This document shows, in pieces, positions 23,901-35,900 of a DNA stretch of 64,000 nucleotides (positions are counted from its first letter, which is position 1; each line of letters starts with the position of its first letter). The notes beneath the pieces are model-generated. The model did no database searches. It saw nothing but the letters and a program-made list of their open reading frames with translations, and was not told the DNA's origin. Position numbers and translations under genes: made by a program. The stretch lies in contig NC_054740.1 in NCBI RefSeq assembly GCF_018143015.1, forward strand, positions 40,937,180 to 41,001,179, given 5' to 3'. Source of the stretch: Lytechinus variegatus (Eukaryota; Echinodermata; Echinoidea; Temnopleuroida; Toxopneustidae).

Positions 23901-26900
23901 TTGAACAAATTAAATTTAGATATAGATGAGTTACAATAAAATGTCAACTTACAATTTTTTTTAATGAAAGATTTAAGGATAATATTAATGCAATTACCAA
24001 AATGTGTCTCTTTACTTTTCCAGCTATATACATGTAGCTATATTAAAGAACGCGAATGTAAGTATCTTTTCCCAGAGCTGGCCCTAGGAGAGCTCTAATG
24101 ATAATTAACATTTTATTTAAATGGAAGATTAAGGACAATATTAGTGAAATTACCAAAATGTATCTCCTATTTTCCAGCTTTTTAGCTATTTTGAAGACCA
24201 CAACTATGTGAATCTTGTCTTAAAGCTGTTACTATATCTATTTAATCTTTCTTTTTTTTAAATGGAAGATTAAGGACAATCATTAGGGTAATTACTGAAA
24301 TGTTTTTTTATTCATTTAGCTTTACAGTTATTTTGAAGACCTAAACTATGTGTACCTCGTCTTAGAGCTGGCCCAGAATGGAGAGCTCTTACGATATCTC
24401 AAGAAAAATGCAAGAGTTTTCAGTGAAGAGGAAGGTCAGTATCAAAATTTGTATGAAAGTTCTCAGCCTGTTACACATAAGTTCCTATTTTGGTAAGATT
24501 GTCTTCCTGCTCCTAGCTTAAGATTGTGGTCTTCCAGATTTCTATTTCTATATTATGTGTTTTTATTTGTTTTAGTCCATATACGTGACTGTACATATTT
24601 TTAGAATAAAAAAATATTATTTTCAAAATATGATTTTTATTTTTATTAAAATAACTCTATGTACTATGTTTATCATGATGTCAAATGTTTGCTTATTGTT
24701 GTATTATGTTGAAAAATGATTATATTTGTATACATTTGTCATTGAAATATAGAAATCAAATCAAATTAAAAAAAATTGTATTATTGTAAACTTTGTTTTT
24801 CATTTCTGATCAGCTCGTCAGTTTCTGGAGGAGATAGTGATAGGTCTTCTTTATCTTCATTCCCATGGGATTCTACACAGAGATCTAACATTAGCAAACA
24901 TTCTACTCACCAGAGATATGCACTGTGTAAGTCAACACTACAGTCATTTCTACTTATAATATATGACAAGATTTAATCACTGAATTCTCCTGGGAACCGA
25001 AGTTTTACAAGCTATACTCTTTCTCTTTTATGTAAACACCTGTACTGACATGAAGGTGGACGTGGAGGAGCCGTGGTGTAGTGGTTCGGACTCTGGCCTT
25101 GTAAACAGAGGGTCGTGTGTTCGAATCCCACCGCGGTCTGGCGTCCTTTGGCAAGGCGTTAATCCACACTTTGCCACTCTCGACCCAGGTGCTAAATGGG
25201 TACCCGGTAGGATGTGAAAGTCATTGTAGCTTTCCAGTATTGTGTGCGCCTCACAGGCGACTGACTGGAATACTCCCCAGGGAGTGGAGGATGTGCACAC
25301 ATTGTGTGCGGGAATGACTGATTGAATCCGATGACCGGGGTAATAATATATCTGTAAAGCGCTTAGAAACGTCGTTCCGATGGATTAAGCGCTATATAAA
25401 AGCGGATGATTATTATTATTATTACTGACCACACAGAATCGTTGTTAGTGTTAACAGTGCGCTAACAGAGGCCATGTTACAACCGGAAATGTGGCAGCGA
25501 TGCCTGATGTCACAACAATGCATTTATACTTACACATTGAAATAAATGTTTTGATTTCACAATCTTAAAGATGTGACAGGGCTTACTGTTAGTGCTCTGT
25601 TAGGCTTTCAATGTTTCTTTGCGGCCAGCACTGCTTGATAGGGTCACATACATGTAGTCTTTATTGACTACAGTAATTCAGTTAACTTTATTTGGTCCTG
25701 GCAGTCCCGTGGTTGCACAATCTATGCTAATGAATGTTATGTTCATCGTTTTGTGGTATTACATTGTACCAATTTGATATACTTTTCAAAGCAGAAATAA
25801 ATAATGATAATTTGATAAATGTAGGTTCCGTCATATTTCATATTATTGTACATTTTTGTGGAATTGATTTACATTTAGATGTGCAAAACAATATTTGAAT
25901 GAAAGGTTATAAAGTTTGGAAAATCTAAATGATTGCAATTTATTCATGACTTTTTTCTGTGTGAATTGAAGTGGAATTGTAAGATTTCATCTGTTTCTAT
26001 TGCAGCCTTCCAAATTATGCATTTTCCCATAACCAGTACCATATGAAATGGAAACAATGATTAACATCAATTACTTATTAGATCAGGTTTCACCAAATCA
26101 TATTTGTTCACATCTGGGGAGCTTTGCCAGTGATTTTAATTGACTACTTGTTGTAAGCTACTGAAATCCTTGCATCTGATTGGCTTATAGCAAATGAAGA
26201 TACTTCATGAAACACTCCCCTGATATCTTTATCATACTCTTGCAGAAAATAGCCGACTTTGGATTGGCGACGCAGCTGAAGCTCCCAGAGGAGCAGCACT
26301 ACACCATGTGTGGAACACCGAACTACATCTCGCCGGAGATAGCCACCAGAGGGCCACATGGTCTCCAGTCTGATGTATGGTCGTTAGGGTGTATGCTTTA
26401 CACCTTTTTGACCGGTAAACCTCCTTTTGATACAGAAGCTGTCAAGAAGACACTAAATAAGGTACGTGGAAGGGTTTTGGGTGTATTTTTCTTCAGGTGT
26501 AATGTTGTCTTCCTGATGTGGTTTACGGTACACCATGTGGAGTGTTATAGAAGCAGTGGATAGAGGAAGAGAAGGAAGTGGATAGGCGAGAAAGTGGAGA
26601 TTTGAGAATAGAGTATTCTTTCTTGAGAATAGTCCTGAAAAGGACTGTAAACCAGAAGGAATGTTGAGTGAGAACAGCTTGAGTAGTAGAGCTGATGAGG
26701 AGATGCTGGCTTGCGTCGGCGAGTAGAGATGATGAGTAGTAGAGAGACTCGACGTTTCGGACAGGTTGACTGTCCGTCTTCAGGAGAGGTGTAATGTTGT
26801 CTTCCTTTTTCAGCCCATGGTTCAATGTAGTCTTTTGAGGAAACACTTGAATAGGTAGGTAATGTTAGGTGTTACATAGTCACACATGCTTTACACCTTT

Positions 26901-29900
26901 CTAACTGATAAAAATGAGGCTGTAAAGAATACACTTAATATAAAGGTACATGGTAGGGTATTTGGTGTAATTTTCTTCTGGTGTAATGTTAACACCTTCT
27001 TTTTTTGGCAGTGGCTCATTGTAGTAACACTTTAGAAGGTACTCTTCATACATGTGTCCTTTCCCTATCTCAAATTTTTATTTTCCTCCATCCCTTTTTG
27101 TTCTCAAGTTTATTTCTGTGTTATCGTAGTTGCTCTTTTAATTTCACATTTGTTTGTTTTTAAATCTGATTATGTAAAATGCTATATGCATTCTTGTGAG
27201 TAAAAAAAAAAAGATTACGGCCTGGGATATTTCATATTCATTTTTTTCTTTTTGCAGACAGTGGTGCTATATTGTTTTTTTCTTGTTTTTTTTCATTTTG
27301 CCATTCTTCGTATAATTTGAAATGCCAAATTTATAATATCATAAAGGTGATATTAATATTGTCACTTTCTCTCTCATTTGATATTAATATCCTTCACTCT
27401 TTTTATCATTATGAAACCAGGTGATGTTGGCTGAGTATATCATGCCCACCCACATCTCAATGGAAGCCCAGGATTTGATCAGTAAGATGTTGAGGAAGGA
27501 CCCAACAGAAAGGATCAGTTTATCATCCGTCTTGGATCATCCTTTCATGGACAAAACCCGCTTCGATGGATCCAAGAACAAACCCATCTCCAAGGTAGTA
27601 AAGATTCTGGGGAATGTATCATGGAGCACTTTGTCAGTGATTTTCACTGATTAATTTGCTCTCAGCCAATCAGATGCTAGGATTTCAGTAGCTTATAACA
27701 GTTATTCATTGAAAATCACTATTTGTTTCCTTAGAATGACTCCCAGGGAAGGGTTTCATGGAGCACTTTACCAGTGATTTTCACTGACTTTTTTCTGAGG
27801 CAATCAGATGCTAAGATTTCAGTAGCTTATGACAGTTGGCAGTGAAAATCACTTACTGTAACTTTCATTAAATGCTTCCCAGGGAAGTGTTCCATGAAGC
27901 ATCTTATCGATGATTTTCACTCATTAGTTTGATCTGAGTCAATCATATGCAAGGATTTCAGGAGCTTATAACAGTCGTCAATGAAATCACAGATTATTAC
28001 TTTCATGAAATGCCCCCCACCCCCGATCTCTGTTTTGCGAACAAATTTAATTCCAACTTGAAGCCGATTTGGATTGAGCTCCAATCACAAGGCTTGCAGC
28101 AAAGCACAAATCTGACTTAATTATTGCTAGCAATATGCCAAATTTCTCATAAAGTAATTTTACGTTTGGACTGTGCATCTTCAATTCATAGTAAGATTTG
28201 TTAAAAAATTGCACCATAGTCAGATTATGAAGTGTGGGGTGGACTTAATATTAACTATTATTTTAACATTGACATTGATTGACATAGTATTGACATTGTA
28301 ATGATGGAAGTCAATATTGAGCATATACTCATGGACATTAGCACATGGTAATAGAAATCCAAGTGCCATAAGATTTGAATAAACCCTGTCGACCTGTGAT
28401 TGGGAGTATGAGAGTCTCAGTATGAACATATGTACAGAAATATTTGCATAATTAATGAACATATCAACAAGTTTGAATTTATGTTAAAAAATGAACATTC
28501 ACAATAATGAATAATTTTTTTGCATTTTCATGGGACTTATTTAGCTATATTGATGCAAAATTCAAAATGTTATCTGTGCTGAAGAAAATAGGAAAGTAGC
28601 TAGAGTATGCTATGTTTTCTTTTAAGCTCCAAAGCAAACTGAATTTTGCTGTTTCTTCTGTATTCAGAGGCCAGTGGAATCATCTCTGGACAGTGGTCTC
28701 GCCACCATGGCTACGACATCCTCCTCCCACACAACCAACCGCACATCATCCCGAAGCAGACCTATGAGGGCCCTCCCATTGTCAGCCTTGACCCCGGTCA
28801 TCTCCCAGGGTGAGGGGTCAAGAGGTCAGGTCAAGGATCAAGAACGAGATCATCGTCATGGAGACAGGATTGGGTCAAGTTGGAATCAGTACGACAGGCA
28901 TCCCCCCTCTCCGCCAGTTAGGCAACGTGCCAATCATAGCGCAGCCTTGCAGTCAAGCAGTGAGCAAGGAGGAGAGAGAGAATCCAGACCGTGGCTATCA
29001 GGTACTTATAACGATATCTTCTCTCTTTTGTTTTGTTTCCGCACTAAAGAGTGACTTAGTAGAGAGGGAATGGAGAGCATTCCAGCAAGAGTTTCCAAAC
29101 TTGATTGCTAGGCTTACTATATTTGCTTAGATCCTAACACATTAGCCTATCTATCGGATTCTATTGCCTTCAACTAATCAGTTGTAGCAAATTAAATAAA
29201 AGTTGATGATGATATTGATGATAATAATAATCATCATTATCTTTGTCTTGGTCACAGGTCTAAAGCAGAAGGCATCAAGTTCTCAGGACCTCAGGTCGAC
29301 CAGCAGCGATGGGACGCAACCTCTGACGTCCTACCACTCAGCACAGTCCAGAGACTACAACCTTACCATGAAACCGTCGATCAGCGATGGAAGCATAAAA
29401 GGGGCTGATACGAAGACTAGAGGTGCATATGAATCTCACGAGAGGAACGTGTACAGAAGCCAAGGACACCTTTACGAGGGTGATCCTCAGTCTGCGAGAA
29501 GTGCCTCTTGGAACTCACAGGATCACCTAGGACAGCATGGCTCAATTTTCAGAGAGAAGAGCAGGACAGAGATATCTGGACACTATGATAGGGTCGACGA
29601 TGCCAAACATAGACTGTTTTCTGAAGCAGATGTTGATTCAGAAGGGACACAGACTGAGATATTAAGGACTGACCATGCGAGAGGTGTTTGCGGGGACAAG
29701 AAACAAAGTTCCCAATCCTCTATAAGTGACCATCCTAGTATACATGGCGTGCATTCATCGGCATCGGTTGGAGGATCATCGGTGAAGCAGGATGGGGCAT
29801 CGCATAAGGACAGCAAGGCTGCAGAAAAGAGCAGCCACAAACGGAGCAAATCAAAGTCACATGACCTTGACAAAGGCGGCGACTGGATGCACAGACACAC

Positions 29901-32900
29901 ACGCAAGCATGAGAAAAGGGAAGGAGGAGGTGGTGGTAGGGGAGAGGGCGGAGCTGGTGTTCAGAGCTTAGCTCATTTGACCCCGCCTTTGAATGCTACG
30001 AGACTACGACCAATCAGGCAAAGGACAAGAAATGCAGTAGTAAGTTGTTAAAAAAAAATCCCTTTGAAAGGGATAGATATAAGTAAATGTAACTATCTCA
30101 TATTTAGTAGATGACCACAGCACCATCTACATATGGCATTGCTCTTTTATAGGATGGTGGTGGCTGAAGTTAGGGACAACATACCCATTCCTGCCAAATC
30201 CTCCATCTTTGGTAGAGTTTCTCAGTTTTTTCAAGAGTTTTCAGTGTCATTTTTTAAGACCTCCCCAACCCTCCACTTAACGATTAAAGATGACATGCTT
30301 ATAGTAGAGGGCAGTGTGTATCATGTCCATTTGAAGCCATACGCTGCAGAGTGGTCACTTTCCTTACATTTCTTATGGAATAGTGAAAACTGCAGAATGG
30401 ACCCACAGTTAACTTGTAAGAGAACCATTCATTGCGTTTAATATTGAAATGTATTTTGTTTTTCATTTTGATATTCTTTATGCTGATCTGGGGAGCATTT
30501 CATGAAGAAAACTTATCAGTGAGTTTCACTGACAATTGTTATAAGCTATCGAATTCTTGCATCTGATTGGCTCAGAGCAAATTCATCAGTGACAAATCAC
30601 TGCCTATTTATTTCATGAAACACTCCCCACCTAACTTGAATATATTGTTTGATTGTTAGGTGAGCATCATGCCGGGCGGAGAGGTTTGTCTTGAATTTCT
30701 CAAGACCAAAGATGGTCAGGACAGAGTGGTAGAGGTCTTGAGGATATCACAAGATGGTATGCAGGTAAGGATCTTAAATCGGCTCCAGCGATAATCTGAA
30801 GAGTAATTTTATACTTAACCTCAATCCTAACCCTTTGTTGTCAGTTCCTTGCATTGCTCTGAATTCTATTCCCACTGAAATAGCTACCACGACCTTTATT
30901 CAGAGAATCATCATCATTTTCCATATTATGACGTAGACAATGATGCTATGTTTATACCCCCTTTAGGTTAAAATCTACCAGTCCAACGGGGGCAAAGGTT
31001 TCCCTGTCACGGAGGACCCGTCCTCCCTGACCCCAAGACAGTGGCATCACCACTCATAGCTACCGCAACCTTCCTTTTAAGTAATGTCACCACCATCATC
31101 ACCTACTCTATATCAATAAACCATCATTCATAAAGACAATGATGCTATGTTTGTACCCCCTTCAGATTACCATCTACCAGCCCAATGGGGGCAAAGGTTT
31201 GCCCATCATGGAGGACCCACCCTCCCCACCCCAAGACAGCGGCATCACCACCCATAGCAACCATGACATTCCTTTTCAATATAATCACCACCATCACCAT
31301 CAGTCATATTATGACAGAGAAAATGATACTTTCTTTGTACCCCCTTCAGGTTACCATCTACCAGCCCAGTGGGGGCAAAGGTTTGCCCATCATGGAGGAC
31401 CCACCCTCCCCACCCCAAGAAGACAGTGGCATCACCACTCATAGCAACCACAACTTTCCTTCCAAGTATCATTACTACCATTATCACCTTCTCTATGTCA
31501 CTAAACCATGATTCATTTTATGACTAAGACGATGATGCTATGTTTGTACCCCCTTTAGGTTACAATCTACCAGCCCAACGGGGGCAAAGGTTTCCCCATC
31601 ATGGAGGACCCGCCCTCCCCGCCACAGGACAGCGGCATCACCACTCACAGCTACCACGACCTCCCATCCAAGTACTGGAAGAAGTACCAGTATGCCTCCA
31701 GGTTCATCCAGCTGGTCAGGTCCAAGACCCCTAAGGTCACTCTCTATACATCGGAAGCAAAGTGTATGCTGATGGAGAACGGCCCAACGGCAGACTTTGA
31801 GGCCTGCTTCTATGACGGTGAGTGTTTAGTTGGTGTGATTTAGGGTCATCTTGATCTTCTTGGTGATTGACTGTTGATTTGGATCCTTGGGCCTGTATTC
31901 TGAACTGTGGTTCAATTTAAATTCTGGTCGTAAGAAGTGCTTTAACTATGGAAAGCCAATTGCGACATATAGGGACAGTGATTTTCCACGATCGCGGAAA
32001 ACATACAGATTTCTCGGAATCAGCCTTTGAAAGGGAAAGTCATGGAAAGTATATTTTTCTCAAATGCACAGAATAGCAACAGAAATTACTCCCAACTCTT
32101 CATCAAAATACGAATATCAACTGGTCAAAAAACACAATCTCACTTCGCTACAGCAATCATGACAATCCACACATAGTGACTGCACTCGAGCCCCTCCATC
32201 ACTCAATCATATCAAAATTAGTTTACACTCACGTCAGCATAAAGGCAGAAACACAGCCATGTGTTGCTGCCCTTTGCGTTATATATCGCGGTATTCCTCA
32301 AATCCAAAATGGCAGATAGGCAAAAGTCGTCGACTGCTCTAAACGATGTACGAAAAGTCCCCAAATCAGCTATAAACTCTCATTTAAAAACAAATGAAAT
32401 GTGAAAGGTTAGGATGTATTAATGTTTCTTTAAATAGTTTTGGTACTAGAATCTCATCGATTTAAATCGATTTTAAAGTGTTAGTACAGTGGCAGATACA
32501 AAGTTTGACCAGCACAAGCATTTTGGCATTCCTACTCATTACGTATTGATTTTCTATGTAAACGGAATTGTCACTTTTTCATGTACACAAAGTCTATGGG
32601 GAAACGGAATTTCCGTTTTCAGACATGCTGAAACGGAACAGGCAATTTTCAGAAACGGAAAATCGTTGTCCCTAGACATAAGTCTCTATCAGCGGTTCCC
32701 AATGAGCAGTTAGTACATCAGGCATTGCAGAATGACACATGCAAGCTTACATGAAATAATAAACATTTTAATAAGTTTTCCATTTCTTTTCAATTTTTTT
32801 GTTTAATTTGGCTTAACATTATATCAGTCTTAGGCCAATGAAAAATCCTTGTATTCAAAAGCTTTTTTTTTTTCAAGGGGCTCTTTTGAGCATTTTTGCA

Positions 32901-35900
32901 CTGCAAAAACTATGGTGTTGATTTAACACCAGCCCGGAATCTATATATGTCCACAACAGGGAAGTATTGAAACACCCATTTGGAATCAAACCGATGCCAT
33001 TTTAATACCAATCGGTATTGTATAAACGCCTTTCTGGTGTTAGACAAAAACAAAACTGGTGTTGTGTAACACTTCTCTGATGTGGACATTTTTAGATTCT
33101 GGGCTGGTGTTAAATCAACACCAGAGTTTTTGCAGTGTGGGTAAAATTGCTTGCGCCCCCATATATTTTTTTCCCTGGCATCTATGGGGCTTGAGAGAAA
33201 ATGTCTCTAGGTTTATCATTTCTACTTTTAGGAACTAAAATCCATGCCACCTCGGCAGAACTGGACGTAACTGAGAGTAACGGTCAGACAAGCAAACTCC
33301 CGGCTGACCCGACCAGTGACCGGATACCTAGCCACCTCAAACCAGTCATCACCAGCTTCTATACAGTGAGTATAAAGTTCCCTGTCATTTGGCTGAGGGC
33401 TTAATTTGAGCAGGGATGCCACTTTTCGGGCATAAGTAGGAATTTGTAGCTTTTCAACATACTTTTAGGCCTGAGTGAAGGATTCCAGAAAAGTGCAATC
33501 TGTCGGACCTGATCAGATTCTGGTGTATGCATAATTTCGGTATTAAGATTGAGATATCGTAGGCAAATATTTTCTGCTTTTCTTTCTATTTTTGAGGGAT
33601 TGGTTTGTTTTTATGATGGTTGCATGGTTAACCTGTAAATATTGTAATTGTTTAGTTTTTTTGTGTATTTTTGTTGGAATAATTAAACATAAAATACAAA
33701 AACAATTAGAACTCATAATCATGAATCTCATCAGAGTTGTTATGTGCTAATAACGGATTTTATTGTGTTTTGTTTATTTCAGTGGCAGCAGCATTGTGTG
33801 GATGTTGAATCTGCGATTGCTAGTCTTGAATCCAGACATGGCTATGGACCTTTCTTTCCTCTTATCCTCTCAAGGTAGGTGGATTTGCTTTTCTTTCTTT
33901 GAAAAATAAAATGGTTGATGAATAAAAATGCTGAAGTAAATACTTGTAATAGTCTAAAATGAAAGAAAGAAATACATTTCTAATAAAGGAAGCAATGCTA
34001 CCCCCATAGCCTTGTCAGTTTTTCACGGTTTTTGATTTGATTTGATTTTGATTTGATTTGATTGATTTGATGGGTATTTTACCCATCTTACAGGAAGCCA
34101 GTACAAGAACCTTACCAGCAAGGAGCAAAGGTACCACCATCAACAAACATCAGAACATTTGCAGCAACCTCTCAAGCAACCCCTACCACTACCACCACAA
34201 CCACTGGTAACAAGGTGCCACCTTCTACCAGTACCCATCAAGGTGACCCCGCCAAGGGGTGCCCCCAGGGGTCTGTCACCTCCCCTAGCGTAGTGGCCCC
34301 ACCCACGGCCTCCGTGTGTTCCTTTGATGGTACTATATGCAGTGTAGCAAGGAGTGCACACGGCAAGGACAGGATGAAGCACAGAAAAACAGGTAAAGAT
34401 TTAGAGAAATAACAGCATAGAAAATTTACTTTAAAGGTCCTATGACACCAATTCTATCTTATTCTAGTTACATATCTATTATTAGGTAGTTTTACTTGAA
34501 AAATACGAATTTGCCCTCGGTTCCTGTGTACGACGAACCGGTGTTGAGTTATTCCATGGATATGAACTTCAACAGGAACACCCTCTAAAATTTTCGAGTC
34601 GACCGATCGACCTGTCAATCATTGTGACGTCATCGAAGGCAGGCTTTCTCAGCTGTGCAGCCGGACCCCTAGTTATTGTTCTTGTTTCTCATGTAGTTGC
34701 TCTTTCGACCGAACTCATCCTTAACAGATTTTTTAGATTTTTATGAGGTTTTGATCATGGCTGCAGCATCGTCATCAGCTGCATCTGATTCTTCTGACTT
34801 TGAAGATTCAGGTTCTGAATTCCTGCAATACAATTTAATTACTTTGAATCCACACGTGCAACCACAATGCACTTCACGCTCCAAACGTCAGCAACACTCA
34901 GCAGCTTCTTTCCCTGACGTCATAATTGTCACGTGATATACAAAACCAAATCGGGCTGAATTTTTGTGGACGGGGCTAATTTGGCTCAATTTTCAATATG
35001 AAACTGCATTTTAACTTGATGTGGGATGTTTTTCGGGTAAAATTTTGATGGAATCATAATTAGTAACCACTAAGCTAACAAATAAATCAGCATCTTTGCT
35101 GTATTTCATCGGACCTTTAACCAAATATAACACTGACTTATTTTTAAATCTATTTTGACCCTCTCACAAAAAATTAGTAAAACAAAATACAAATGAAAGA
35201 AATTGTTATAAAATGTGCTGATTGACCATCATTGACAATATTTTCTTTGTGGACTCGGTATCGTAGGAAGATAATCGATGTATGAATAAAGTGTTGTTGC
35301 AATGAAGATAATTAAACTACGAAATATAGGTTAGAAATTTGTTTTTATCCTATCTGCTACCATTCAGTAAGAATCTTTTTTTCTATTAATTTGCCCTTTT
35401 TCTTTTTTAGCTGGAAGTTCTAAGGAGACTAAAGTCACATCGCAAGCCTCCTCACACCCAGAAGGCAAGGAAGAAGTTCTAAAAAGTGTCTTTGTCCCAA
35501 ACATTGGATGGGCATCTCAGGTAATATGCCCAGGATTTCAGTATCATTGCTTTGAATGATTTGAAGAATATTGGCACTTTTACTGTTGGATACTCCCCCC
35601 CCATTTGTCTTTTCGCTCCCTCACTGAGAATCGTAGACCCTCACAATATTGTGCCCCCTTCAAGATTTTGCCCCTCTCCCCCCCTCCAAAAGAAAATATA
35701 TAAAAGTGTTCCAGTGCACCTGTGAACAGCAGTATGGAGATAAAACTAAGCAGACACCTGTGAATAGGTTTAATTGGCAATATATGTATCCCTCTCCTGC
35801 ACAGTTTTGTTTTATAGAATTTTACCTTGTTTCAATTTTCTAATATTCTCACCAGACATTTTGTAATTCAATTTGTCGGACCTAAGAAATTCTGTGTCCT

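Noticed and set aside
25064..25140. tRNA gene
   Set aside because: A and B boxes are present but the acceptor ends do not pair and a SINE body with an ATT tail follows directly.
30967..31475. Polo-box-1 exon copies as mutually exclusive alternative exons
   Set aside because: None has a usable donor, copy 1 is frameshifted, and all stop at the same internal point of the exon, so they cannot replace the real exon.
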